From Artemisia argyi (lineage: Eukaryota; Streptophyta; Magnoliopsida; Asterales; Asteraceae): a stretch of DNA of 64,000 bases. The stretch lies in NCBI GenBank assembly GCA_030686995.1, contig CM060708.1, forward strand, positions 181,768,115 through 181,832,114. The letters run 5' to 3'. The notes beneath the pieces were generated by a model. The model was not told the DNA's origin, did no database searches, and saw only the letters and a list, made by a program, of their open reading frames with translations. This document shows positions 47,110 to 59,114 of this stretch, piece by piece. Position numbers and translations under genes: made by a program. Position 1 is the stretch's first letter. The number at the start of each line of letters is the position of its first letter.

Positions 47110-47375
47110 TCATGTGGCATCATAGTTGCCGTTTTCTTTACCCAAATTTCCCTATTCCATGTTTTGTGATCATTGTGAGTCCATTTGACTGTGATTATTC
47201 GATCAACTCAAAATAGACGAGAGCATAATCGTCTTTTTACTGTTACGTACTAGTTTAAGCCGTTGTACCATGTTTCCATTTCCTATATTACTCATCTACC
47301 AAAAATTTCATCCTAAATTATCATCCCTAAACTTTCCCACAAACCTTTCATCTCCAAAACTTAGAACCTGTCAAA
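47110..47375. other. TSD and flank between E0 and the GRF pseudogene
   Basis: Begins with the right TSD tcatg (47110-47114). The rest may include promoter or 5' untranslated DNA of the pseudogene that follows; nothing specific can be identified. Confidence 0.4.
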
Positions 47376-47755
47376 ATGGTCCGTTGCTAGTGTGGTAAGC
47401 AAGCAATAGTGCACAATATAGACATCGATCAACCCAGCACGTCGATTCTATGCTTGTCTTGATCAAGTAAGTGCAAGTTGAGATTTTTTTTTTGTTTTTT
47501 CGTTATTAAGTACATAGTAACAATGGTGGCTGGTTAATGACTTGCCATTTTCATGATTAGGAGTCTTCTTGTCGGTTCATGGGATGGTATGATCCGGAAA
47601 TGTATGTTTGTTCAAGAATGATCATACCAGGCCTTTTGAGGGGGAGAAATGAGCTTGAGGCAAGATTACAAGCTACTAAAGTCGATGTGTGAAAGTGGAA
47701 GGTTTACCTGGTGCTAAGTTGGATATTGTTATTGATTTTTTATGCACTTGGTTAA
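47376..47755 (+). pseudogene. GRF-type zinc-finger protein pseudogene
   Basis: Two exons with a phase-0 GT-AG intron (47467-47560). Exon 1 starts at an ATG and encodes VRC, a stop, then CGKQAIV, followed after a frame change by NPARRFYACLDQ. Exon 2 encodes SSCRFMGWYDPEMYVCSR and IIPGLLRGRNELEARLQ. This is the order of plant GRF zinc fingers (CxCG, NPGRRFYxC, FxWxDP, IPGLLRRxNELE) with the following coiled coil. In frame after a TGA (47690-47692), a hydrophobic tail (YLVLSWILLLIFYALG) resembles the C-terminal membrane segment these small proteins often have. Breaks are a TAG at codon 5, a frameshift in exon 1 and the TGA. It is the only host-gene remnant I recognise. Confidence 0.8.
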
Positions 47756-47821
47756 CTCTTTAGCTTTTATATATGATGGTGGTGGTATTTTGAAGTGTTT
47801 TGTGGAAATGTACGTACTTCG

Positions 47822-48700
47822 TGGAAAACTAGAAGTCGGGGTTGAATAGTTTTTACCATTTTATGCCTTTTTAAGAAATATTAGATTCGGTTGCTTAATG
47901 TGAAATCAACACGACACACGATATATATAAACAATAAACAATAAGTAAATCTGGAATGTAAAGGAAAGATCAAACCAATAGACACGGTAATTTATAGTGG
48001 TTCGGTACGGAGCTCTCTTCCTCGCCCTACTCCGCTCCTCGAGTACCCAACTCGAGAGTTCACAAGCTCCCTATTGGCGGAGAAAACCTTACAACGTCGC
48101 TTCACTTCTTTACCCATACTAAGCTAGATATCGAGTCTTTCCCAAGGCTCTCCCAACCTTATCACTCAACGAATTTTAAGGCATAAAATACTAACCGGAA
48201 CTAAGTTGATGTATGATAATGACTACCCAAGTTGGTAGATGATGGTGAAGTATAATGACAAACAAACAATATACAAAGTTATACAACTAAGTAAATGATG
48301 ACACACTAATAACTACAACACTTGGAAGCTTGGAAAACTTCTTGTGTTGTTTACTTGAAATCAAAGTGGAAATCATTCGATCACTTTGAATGTGTTATAT
48401 GTCAAGTGGAATGATCAAAGAGTGTTATTATGATGTTAGAAGATGAGAGGGTTGGTTGTAATGTAGTGGAAATCACTTAGAATCATTAGTTGGAAATGAA
48501 GGAGTGTGTGTCTATTTATAAAAACTTTCAGCCCAAAAACTGCCATTCGTCGGATCCGCAGATCCTTAAAAAATGGATCCGCCCGTGTTAAATATGGATC
48601 CACTAAGCGTATTCATGCACTCCTTTGTCTATTGAATTATACATTACCTTGTACTAAAATTCATTTAAAAGTCAGATCTTCTAGAATTACTTGAGCTTGA
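47822..48700 (-). mobile_element. Solo-LTR-like fragment, minus strand
   Basis: On the minus strand it has a TATA box (48513-48520), a long transcribed-looking part, then ctcgaggagcggagtaggg, ccgaaccactataaat and an ending near tctagttttcca at 47822. The same landmarks in the same order occur on the plus strand at 2100-3056, but overall the two are well diverged. No internal region is attached. The 48700 boundary is approximate. Confidence 0.5.
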
Positions 48701-50191
48701 AGAAGTTAATTAATTTTAGTTTTTATTTAATTAAGTGTATAATTAAAATGTCTACTTAGTTTAATTAATTGTATTTAGTGTAAAAAATTTATTAATTGTG
48801 TTTCAAAATGTTTTAAGTGTGTTTCAAAAATATTTATTTACTTTAACTATTTGATCATTCGACATGCGTTATAATCATATTATTCATACGTGAAGTAATA
48901 TACGTCAAAATGTAACTTACAATTAATAACTTGGTTACGTAAACTTTTACGTCATATAAATTTATAGTTGCCATTATCAAAATATTGAGAGACTGTAAAA
49001 TATAAATAATGTTTTTACGCAATATTTGTATTAACATACTTGTGATGCAAGATTTATTGACTAGGTTTTAAATTTATATTTTCTTAACTACCTATGGACT
49101 ACCTTAAAGATGGTAAAACCGAGGTCGTCCCAAGTGCTATGCGTTTGGATCCTAATTTAAGTCTATATCACAATATTTTAAAGGGGGTTTTATAAATGAT
49201 TGATTAAACTAATGAAACGAAATAAAATAACTAGAAGCTAGTAAATGGGATTAATTCAATGTGATCAATAGGCATGGTTTTCTGGCAAACAACTAATGGG
49301 ATGACAATTATTATGATCTAATTCTATAACCGTTTTACTATTGTTTCATTTGGGGATTTAAGTCGATAGACTCAGATAGTCAAATCGTCAAACCTATCTT
49401 ACACCTTACCCTATTCATACAACATTAAATTGTAAGAGTTCATCAGAGGGTCATTAAGTACCTCTACTAACTTAGGCTATGAATACGAGATGCAAGAGTC
49501 ATTAAGTACCTCTACTAACTTAGACTAGTCTAACGGGATGCGGGCGGTCGCAACTTAGATCCCCTCTAACTCCTTAAGCAAGTCTGTTTGGGAGGTGGTC
49601 GTTCATTGAAATTTCCGAATGTATGATGATATTTCTATTACCAAGCCACAACCTTATAATGAGATGCGGCCTTTCGGAACTTACACCCCCTCTAAGGAAC
49701 TACCAAACATCATTACTATCGAAACTAGAGTGTACTAAGATATGCTAATAAATTATTCAAATAAAATAATAAATAAACTAGAAATAAGGATCAAACAATT
49801 AACCGCTAGATAATTAATTAATTAACACATGTGACTACGCCGTAGTTAAATACATGACTACGTCGTACCTCAATAAATGACTACGCCGTAGTTAAATAAA
49901 TGACTACGTCATAGTTAATTAATAAAAAGACAAAAATAGTTTAATAAAATACAAGAGGCATCAAAACAATCACCAAACAAACAGAATCAAAATTGTGATC
50001 AAGAATAATGAAACTGAATAAATAAATGAGAGTCAATAATTAATTACATATCGTGCTAGATAAATGCTTTCGGGTTTGCCCCTTTAAACCTTGCCGCACC
50101 ATTCGGGTTTGCCCCTTTAAACCTTGCCGCACCATCTACTACTACTCTTTTTCTTCTTTCTTTTTGTCCCTAGCGTCGGCAACCAAACGAA
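48701..50191. other. AT-rich DNA with short repeats, no gene seen
   Basis: Contains a repeated gagtcattaagtacctctactaactta phrase (two copies about 50 bp apart, 49451-49525), tgactacg(c/t)cgtagttaa units (49830-49920) and a 32-bp tandem duplication (50067-50130). The layout could be an old LTR, but no termini were found. Confidence 0.4.
50067..50130. repeat. 32-bp tandem duplication
   Basis: Two adjacent identical copies of a unit containing cgggtttgcccctttaaacc and gccgcaccat. Confidence 0.9.
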
Positions 50192-50931
50192 TGTTGGTTG
50201 TGGTATTAGCCCAGAACAGGGTGGAGATAATCAATAGCCTAACTACGTACCAATTAAGGTTACCGGATATCACTTGGAATCGTGTTATCACTTTCCAAAG
50301 TAAACTATTCGACCCTAATACCTGGGTATCACGAATATCTACTTGGGATAAGACCAAATGTTGTTAATGATTTAGGCACAAATCAATAACCCTTCGTGTT
50401 TAAGTGTTGTGTGTTTTCTGGATCTATTCCATGCATGATTGATTTACCTATTTATAGGTAATATTACTCAACCCTAGTCAATGGAATTAAGAGTGATTAA
50501 CGGCCCATTAATCCCACTTAATTTGCCTCCATAATTATAGGAATTAGCGGTTACATGACCAATTAAACGTGGTCATTAATGCAGTTATAACTGCCACTTG
50601 AATAGGTCAAAGCAGTTACTAATCAAGTTTGAATTCAGTCCAATGAGTTCGTTATACTCACTGATGAGCTAGTCCCTGAGGACATCAACTCCCTGATGAG
50701 ATCCTTCAGCCTGAGCTGAACTCATCAACCTGATGAATACCATTCAGTCCAGAGTATCACTCTCTGAAAGAGTGAACTCACTGAACTTCATCATACACTG
50801 AAAACACTTAACCACTATCTGAGTCAGGTTGTTCAGGGACCTGATGGGTGTACACTCCGTACCTCCTGACCCATTACCAGGTGTGAACCAATCCCACAAG
50901 TGCACTAAATTTTCCAACAATCCTCCCCAAA
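50192..50931 (-). repeat. 3' LTR of truncated copia element E5
   Basis: 740 bp. On the minus strand it starts TGTTGGAAAA and ends CAACCAACA, giving inverted termini. A reverse TATA box is at 50451-50456. It lies next to a polypurine tract (50932-50950, minus aaatttggggaggat), which fixes the orientation. No partner LTR is present in the window. Confidence 0.8.
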
Positions 50932-51435
50932 TTTAGTTCACTACCTTTGCATGAAAATAACCATAATACAAAACAAGTGTATAAACGAAAATGTCCTGAG
51001 GATTGAATTTCCATCTTAGTAAATTACACGTTCAAATATTCGAGAATCAGGGTGTTCTAAGAATTGAACCCTTCAACCAATTTGAATACCTGAAGAAAAA
51101 ATACACACAAGTTTTCCAACACTTAAAAACTCCTGACACTATACAAGCCATGTGTCCATATCCAATTCATAAATGTTGTAAAAGCTAAAAGTCCATAGCT
51201 TCCTGAAGCGGCAAAACTTCAACATTCACATAGGTGGTTCCTCTTTAGTCATGCTCCTGCCAAGCACTTTTTCAAAGAAAATTAACCATTAAGAAGTAAT
51301 GACTTCATCCTCCTATCAGCAGGTTCTAAGCACAAACCTTGGGATGTTTGTAAAACATGTGCTTTAGTACACTGAATGTTCAGCTTTCCACATTGAACTC
51401 AGCTCCCAAGTTTCCTTAGGAGGGAGTTGGGTGTC
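50932..51435 (-). other. E5 3' untranslated region
   Basis: About 500 bp from the RNase H stop to the polypurine tract, as usual for copia elements whose Pol ends before a long 3' region. The short ORFs have no recognisable content. Confidence 0.6.
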
Positions 51436-51951
51436 CTAGCATTCAGTGACTAAGTTGGACTTTAAACCCATCCCTTTAGCAGACTTTATAACCAAGTCTC
51501 TAGCCAGACCCTTCGTCAAGTGATCAGCTATGTTCTGTTGAGATCTAACAAACTCTATAGATACCACCCCATTCATGATAAGCTCACGAATCATGCTATG
51601 CCTGACACCTAAGTGTCTAGACTTACCATTGTACATCTGGCTATAAGCCTTAGCCAATGTAGCTGCACTATCACAACGGATAGAAATAGGTGCTATAGGT
51701 TTAGGCCACAATGGAATCTCAAGAAGCAAGTTTCTCAACCATTCAGCTTCTTTGCCAGCAGCTGCTAGAGCCACAAATTCAGATTCCATTGTTGAACTGG
51801 TGATACAAGTTTGCTTCTTGGATGCCCAAGAAATTGCACCTCCACCAAGTAGGAATACCCAGCCACTGGTAGACGAATTGTCTTCAGTGTTACTGATCCA
51901 ACTTGCATCAGTGTAACCTTCCATGTAAAACCCTAAAATCCGTAAACACAT
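51436..51951 (-). pseudogene. Ty1/copia RNase H fragment (E5)
   Basis: C-terminal RNase H of a copia polyprotein. It shows the catalytic Asp in [30 protein letters not shown] with the catalytic Glu, [11 protein letters not shown] with the next Asp, [16 protein letters not shown] and the end motif ADHLTKGL. The 5' limit of real homology is near 51920. The first dozen residues ([10 protein letters not shown]) are not copia-like, so a breakpoint lies there and the rest of Pol is missing. The domain itself has no stop. Confidence 0.9.
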
Positions 51952-52659
51952 TTATTTGAATATTTGAATTTTAACATAAGTTTGGTATTAAAAGTTGGAC
52001 ATTTTAAAACTATACACTATACACTGTAATTTAAAATAAATCCTAAACTATAGGTAATAAGAAAATCGTGACCACCCAATTAACCTATGAAAAATATCAC
52101 ACGACTAAACATGTACATGGACCGAATCTGAGTTTGAGCACACACACTTTGTAATTTAATTAAGGAAACTTTGTTTTGTGATAATCACTCCACCTATCAC
52201 CATAATATTCGGCCTAATCACACTCTCATTTACCATCAAAAGTATGACTCAATCACAAATCATATCCCATGAATCTCTCATATTTAATTTTGTCAAATCT
52301 TTCTCCATCTCATTTTTTTTAGACTACTCACCTTCTCCCATTTTCTCTTCCATTCTCCAATTTCGTGAACTTAGTAGAAAAAAACAAACCGACCCCTTTA
52401 TTCTTTATATCAGAAGAAGATAGTTTCGATCGTGGTGTATATATATTTGTTCGAAGGGTATATTCATTTTGTGGCTTGGTTCATTCGTGGGACATCTCTT
52501 GTTATTGTTCAGTTTGTACAAAACCAACCGATCATAAGGTACTCTAAAACTCTTTTTTTGTGATTCGTCTAAACGTATATATAAGTCATCCCATATGTTT
52601 TTGTTTCATTTAATAAGAGACATACGAATATAAACTAAAAACCATGGTCACGTGGGATT

Positions 52660-52702
<43 letters not shown>

Positions 52703-53599
52703 TATTTGAAGACTAATACAAAGAATTAATAAACACTGCCACATAAAATATTAGAATATGAGTTACGTATATTTTGTCACTTATTTTCGCTTTGTTTCGT
52801 TATTAGAAGGGCCGTACCAAACCGTGTCACATAAAGAAGGATGCATGTCGTGATTATGTTTTGAGTCGGGTCATAAAATAAGTGTGAGTCGCGAGTATTG
52901 GCTTTGAGGTGTAGCATTTATAGCAGCGTCCTTATCGACCCTTTATCACTAATAAAACGCACTCTAATAATCTATGGATTAGATCACTTAAACGGAACTA
53001 AAATATTTCTAGAAGAAAATTGTTTGTCGAGGGGCATGTATATACGCTTAAGTCTTTAGCCATTGTTAAGTATCGACGAGTCAGTTTTCGAATCTTTAAG
53101 CTATTCAAGAGTAGCGCAAGAGAAGAGATTTCTTTTATATTAATATGGTAACTGACTCCATGCATGTTTTTGGAGGCATGATCAAAACCATTTAGTTGGT
53201 CATGAGGTGAAATATTATTGAGAATGGATCTCACCAAATACAGATTTGATATTAGCATGCATGTGCAAACTAGTTAACGTGATTGTATAAGGGCGTGTTT
53301 ACATGTGATTTGTGGATAGTCAAAAGAGTCATTTAGCATAATTATAAACTGTTTTGAAAAAGGAGTTGGATCAGTTTGTATGGTGTCATGCGTGTCGAAT
53401 AAGTATTTTAACGAGGGGTTGAAGTCATGTTTTATGAGTGTGTCGTTGCATGTAATCTGGTTGTGTTCCCTCCTTGTCGACCTGTAACTAATTTCTAATC
53501 ATAAAATGTAATGAACACACTTTTAATGAAGCACTAGATATGGAAACACAAATCACTGTCGATGAGAGACTTGTAACCATATATGAAATATATTACATA
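51952..53599. other. AT-rich intergenic DNA, no gene seen
   Basis: Includes a run of 36 T residues (52664-52699) and a pyrimidine-rich stretch (52300-52370). A sequence with TATA-like and splice-donor-like words lies at 52430-52550, but no ORF follows it, so no gene is called. Confidence 0.45.
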
Positions 53600-55587
53600 T
53601 TTTGGTCGTCACGGTCTAAGATTAATGTCGAAAGTGCGTTTAAATAAATTATGAAACGGCGGAGTCAAAAATTATCCTTTTTAATATAAAATTATAGTAT
53701 AAATCTTAAAATAATTTTATTTGACTTGTAATATTTAATTTTGATAATTTACATTTTGACCCTAAACTTACAATATTGACATTTAAAACCTTAACTACTA
53801 TATTGGTCATTTTAACCTTAAGTCTTATTATTTGTCTATTATAACCTTAAAGAATTAAATTACAATTGCGGAAACTTACTAAATATGGAAAATTTCTAAT
53901 TCGGGAAACCTGCTATAAAAAGAAAAGTTACTAAAAATGAAAAGCCGACTAAAACGAGTAATCTGATTTAAAATAAGTTATCAATAATAAGCCGATCATT
54001 AAATCATGTAGATTCGCTGAAGAAGGAGTAACTTCCGATCTTTGTGATGTGTTTGCATTTGCGGTTTAAGGTACAGATATTCTAACCTTTCAGTAAGGTT
54101 TCTTATGACTCATGATCCGTTCCATTGCCACTATTATGATTTCTGATCTTTATACGCCTGATATCATTGGTTCATTTGATAGTATAATTTCGTATGAAGA
54201 CCCTTTTAAAAATATAACCTGATGATTTTTGAGAAAAACTATTTTTGAAATGATTTCTGTGATTACGATACGATGCCAGTTTTATATGAAGGTTTTAATG
54301 ACTTTTATGAAATGTGTTTTTAAAGGAATACTTTTACGATAAAAAGGTTTTAAATACCTTTTAAAAGTCCTTAATATATTTTATTCTCTAAGATTCCTCA
54401 TGACTTTCTTTAACATCTGTTGGTTATTAAACTTCAAATTTTGAACCTTTTCTATGAACCCTTTTGCTATTATGAACCTTTGATTTGAACCTCATGATAT
54501 GAATCTTTGATTTGGACCTTTAACTTGAACCATTGTTATGATCCCTTATATGATCCATACTTGATCGATCCATTTCTGTTAGGATTTGCTTGATTTTTTG
54601 TTACATGCTATAGTTCTTATTCTTATAGCATTCCTATGCCCTATTTGTTGCCCATTATTTGATTAATTTGTAGCCAGTCATGGGGAGTCCATGGCCTTGC
54701 CATTGATGCACCAGTGGTATTGACACTATCTGTGGAGGTGGGTTTTAGTCCACAGCGTTCCCTTTAAGCTAGCTATTCAGGCCTATATTTATTATTGTAT
54801 ATGTTTACTTAGCCTAGAGCTTTGTGCATATATATTTGTTTTTCAGGGGGCGTATGGATGCATCCTAGGTACTTTGTTTCGTTTTGAATTTGGTGAATGG
54901 GTATGTGTGTGCGATACACTCCATTTCACATTTGGTACATCGAGCTAGCTACTCTATGTACAATTTGATATATGATTGTTGGGCATTTCGGTTACTTCTA
55001 CTATATATGTGATCTTTGTTGTTCTATCTTTCTTATTGTTATTGACTTATGCTTTCCTTAGTTCATTTGCTTACACTTATGATTCGTTTCATTTTCCTTT
55101 GATTCATTTGATATCCCTTATACATATTCCCTTTGATCCTATTATGTTGATTCTATCATATGTTCCATATTCTTTGATATTCGTCTCAACAGGTTTGCTT
55201 GGATTCATTTCGGATTCACTTCGTTTCCCTTTTGTTATTAGCTTTTGTTTGTTTATATATATCTGTTCACTGGGCTTTTAAGCTCAGCCGCATTTCTTTC
55301 CTTGCGGCAGGTTATTTAGAAGGAAGCTGGGTTTGAGGGAAGAGTGCTTAGGAGCTTTAGTGGACTACACGGTTGATAGCTCCCCATGGATTAGAGATGG
55401 ACTTAGAGATTCCTCTTTTGGTTCTTAGTTTGTAATTAGTTTGGAAGCTGTTATTCTTAGACTTATCACCTTATCATTTATTAGATTTGCTTTGTAACCC
55501 TTGTATTATTTAATGTATTCCGCTTGCTTATGTTCTGATTTGACCCCATAATGTTTCACTTTAGCCTTTTTGGGTTGGGGTGTTACA
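53600..55587 (+). mobile_element. LTR fragment, plus strand, Tekay-like
   Basis: It ends ttggggtgttaca at 55587, a typical 3' LTR end, with TTCCGC 64 bp inside it. It contains ccttgcggcagg and phrases (gtccatgg, cacagcgttccc) that I associate with Tekay-like LTRs. No primer site follows, so it is a solo LTR or a 3' end. The left boundary is uncertain. The hydrophobic 101-residue ORF at 54976-55281 starts at TTG and reflects T-rich LTR DNA. Confidence 0.45.
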
Positions 55588-56244
55588 TTCCAACACTGAA
55601 GGACAACCAGTATATGAAAGTGTCACACCCCCAAAATCGGGTTCAGCGGAAGCATACGTGTAGCTGGGGTGTAACTCAATTGGTATTACAACACTAGTTC
55701 AAAAATGATTTTCATTTCAATCATTTAGAATAAAATAGTTAAGTTAAAAATATTGTATTTACATCGTTAAAAGTAGTGCGGAAGTAGGCCCTTAAAAGTA
55801 GTTTAAAACGGTCCCCATATAAATAAACAGAGTCTTCTATGACCATGCCATGCCCTGCCAAAACCTCCTGTAGCGTGCCATAGGTTAAAACCTGAAAATA
55901 CATGCTAAAGTGTCAACACGAGGTTGGTGAGTTCATAGAGTTTGCTTAACAAATAAAGCCTATAGAGAAAAGATCGCCCAGCAAAGGCATCGTAAATCCA
56001 CTCAGTTGCAAGTCCCGCCATAAGAGACTTGTAACCTGTGTGTTTACAACCCACTGCCAAAAGTATTAAAGTCTACGTGAACATAAGTAATATAATATCC
56101 AAATTCCCAGATAAATATAGCAAAACTGCTATATAAATAATTCAGTCAATGAAGCCATATGATAAATCAGTCAAGCGGGAAAACCCGTAATAAGGTTGAT
56201 GCAATGGCATCGCAATTCAGTCAAGTAAGGAAACAACAATATTA

Positions 56245-56525
56245 CGTTTGACATCACAGCCAAGTGGGGAATACCACAATACGTTTGACATCACAGCCAA
56301 GTGGGGAATACCACAATATTACAATGAACATATAGGTCAACCAAGTAGGGAAACAACAATACTACGTTTGACATCACAGCCAAGTGGGGAATACCACAAT
56401 ATTACGTTTGACATCACAGCCAAGTGGGGAATACCACAATACGTTTGACATCACAGCCAAGTGGGGAATACCACAATATTACGTTTGACATCACAGCCAA
56501 GCGGGGAATACCACAGTATTATAAT
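56245..56525. repeat. 31/40-bp acgtttgacatcacagcc array
   Basis: Six units end caagtggggaataccacaat with or without a trailing att, interrupted once by a diverged aagtagggaaacaacaat variant. The right LTR has the same order at 62666-62946. The 66-residue ORFs here are repeat translations. Confidence 0.9.
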
Positions 56526-57229
56526 GGACATATAAGAACAATTGCGGACTATGAAGTCATATAAACAAGGATAATCAATCCCATGAAATACAGGAAATCA
56601 AACATACAAATGAATGCAGGTGATTAAATATACCAAAGAAATACCGGTAGTCAAGCATACTAATGAAGTGCAGGTGATCAAATATATATTTAGATAAAGC
56701 TGGGAATATTTGAGAAATCAACCAGGTAAAACAAGTAGTGCGTTTAAGTAAAACGAGCATGTATTCTCCCCCAAAGAGTTTGCAAAACAATCAAAATAGT
56801 AGGGGCTATAACTCACCTGGAGCGATAGCTACGATGACAAGAATGGATACACTGAAATGAGGCACGATCTCTAACCGCAACCTAATATGAGTAATAACGA
56901 TCTATCTTAGATCATGACATAATGAAATGAATGCACGTGCACATGATGCCTATACCACTCGTAACTTGGAAACACTAGTTATTGTCAAAGTAAAATAGTT
57001 TCCATACTTAGGAAAAATAAGTCCCAATGGAGTTATAAAAACTTGTCGTAATATATCGTATAAAAATGTTAGCGTTCTATTCCTCGTATCGAAAACCTTA
57101 AAATAACGTCGTTAAGTCGTATAATATTCTCTTGGGCCATACGTATTTCATTTGATAAGAAAATAGTCGTTAGTAACGTTTCTAGAAAATATACCATTTA
57201 GTACGTACGTTATTATTTTTATTTGTGAC

Positions 57230-57232
<3 letters not shown>

Positions 57233-57325
<93 letters not shown>
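57233..57325. repeat. (TA)n microsatellite in E4 left LTR
   Basis: About 46 TA units. The matching tract in the right LTR (63657-63725) is about 12 units shorter, showing change since the LTRs were made. Confidence 0.95.
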
Positions 57326-57327
<2 letters not shown>

Positions 57328-58210
57328 TGACGATGTTAAAACGGGTATAACTCGGTCGTTTTAGGCTCGTTTTCCTTATTCTTTATGTCCACGGATTCGT
57401 CTTTGTGTATACTAGTATATTTTTGGTAACTCGGCTCCTCTAGGTTACGTTTAATGCCTCTTTTTACCCATTGAAATCTGCCAAACAGCAAGCAGTTTTT
57501 GGAAAAATAGTTTTCGTAGTTAAATTTGCAAAAATCATATCTCCTTCGTTATAAGCTCGTTTTAATCCGTTCTTTCGCCTAAAGTTTCGTTTTTGAATGT
57601 ATTTTCTAAATCTTTGGTCAAAACTTGGCCACTAACTACTGATTTTCCCACGAAATTAAAATAGGGACAGTAGGTATATCAAAAGTTTCAAAAACCATTT
57701 TCAAGTCTCCAAACTAGTTCCATTCTCCATCAAACCACTTTCAAACACCACAAAGCTAGTCTAAACCTACCATACACCTTCTTAGGGTGTCATGGTTCCT
57801 TAAACATCATCAATCCACTAGGTCTAACAAGGGTTTCTTATGTGTCCATTTCTAGGGCTTGAAAGTTACATATGTACAAAATAAAGTGGTATAAGTTAAT
57901 GCATGTATGAGATCTTGTAAGAAATAAATATAAACATGGTAGTAACTTGTAAAAATCATAAAAATGAGTTTGTTAACTTACTTGAAGGTTTAGGGAGTTT
58001 GGATGATAAAAACCTACTAATCCTTGAGTTTTTATTTCAAAACTCCAACAAGGATGATTATATAAACAAGTTTATGACAAGATCCTGTAAAATTTATACC
58101 CCTTGCTCCTTGAACACCCTAGTTCGATCCAACCTCAAGAGAAAATGAAGAGAAAAAGTTTACTTGCGCAAGAAAAGTGATTTTGTGATAAATGAGTGAA
58201 AAAGGTTTAA

Positions 58211-58216
58211 TTTATA
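58211..58216 (-). promoter_or_regulatory. TATA box candidate of E4 LTR
   Basis: Minus TATAAA about 0.9 kb into the LTR, followed by a leader-like stretch. The right LTR copy would lie beyond the window. Confidence 0.4.
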
Positions 58217-58267
58217 CATGGAGACAATTGTTAGGTAAGTATTAAATTTGGTTGGTGTGGTAGATAT

Positions 58268-58311
58268 TTTAGGACTAAAGGGGGGGGGGGGGGGGGGTGG
58301 CCGGTCCTAAA
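58268..58311. other. 18-G run inside a perfect 8-bp stem
   Basis: TTTAGGAC (58268-58275) pairs with GTCCTAAA (58304-58311). The loop between them contains 18 consecutive G (58280-58297). The G run may be inaccurate in length if sequenced or assembled poorly. Confidence 0.7.
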
Positions 58312-59114
58312 GGAGGGAAAAGGGGGGAAGTGTCTTGGGATTAATTAGGGAAAATTAGTATTAGTATTATGTAGTTAAGTTAGGTTTAGGTTTAAGGTTT
58401 AATCGGGTACCGGGTTTGTTAGAAATAAATTTTATTGAAGTTATTCGGGACGTAATAAAGTCGTAAAAATTGTAAAAATATGTCGGGTACAAGTACGGAG
58501 AGTTTGGGTGATTATCGTTCAATTTTGGTGAAAACCGTCGTTATTAAGTTAAACGTACGACACGTAATAAATAAATTTCCAAAATACCGGGTAAATTAAT
58601 ATTATAGTTTTTATATTATAAAAATGAGTATAAAAATGTATTGGGATAATAGTCGGGAGTGTCGGACATGTTAGACACATTTATAGTTCGCGTATTAGCG
58701 TTTATTTAAAATAAACATACGTAAATCGTTAATTATACCAAAAGTATAAATTTAGTTACCCTACGAGTGGAATAGTATGCAAGTGTCATAATGATAATAT
58801 GCGGACTATTTCTAGTCCGTATGAGATGTCCCAAATGATAATGCATGAATTCGCACATGAACCAATACGGTTACGCGAGTTTAAATACTCGTAAACTGAA
58901 TTTACGATGACATGAGTAATGCACGTGAATAGTGGTTTTCTCTCGGAAATGAATAGTGTCAAGTGAATAGTAAAATTTCTGAATGTTTCTCGAAATGTCA
59001 AATTGACCTCAAAAACGATGAATAGTGATCGATGAATAGTAAATGATGAATAGTAACTTGTGAATAGTAAATTGTCGAGGGTCGGAAAATGACCAGAAAT
59101 TACGAGTTGTGACA

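Larger units (their letters stand above)
55621..59114 (-). repeat. E4 3' LTR (3,494 bp)
   Basis: On the plus strand it runs from TGTCACACCCC to TTGTGACA. It carries a GCGGAAGC motif (55646), the acgtttgacatcacagcc array, a TA microsatellite, a G18 run and a reverse TATA box (58211-58216). Confidence 0.93.

Noticed and set aside
52430..52560. Possible 5' exon of a host gene (TATA-like word, donor-like gtactc)
   Set aside because: No ORF or acceptor follows, and nothing recognisable is encoded.
52664..52699. T36 run as the tail of a minus-strand LINE or SINE
   Set aside because: No pol III boxes, RT coding or TSD could be found next to it.
54976..55281. Hydrophobic 101-residue ORF resembling a membrane protein
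   Set aside because: It starts at TTG, and its composition follows T-rich LTR-like DNA with no conserved motif.
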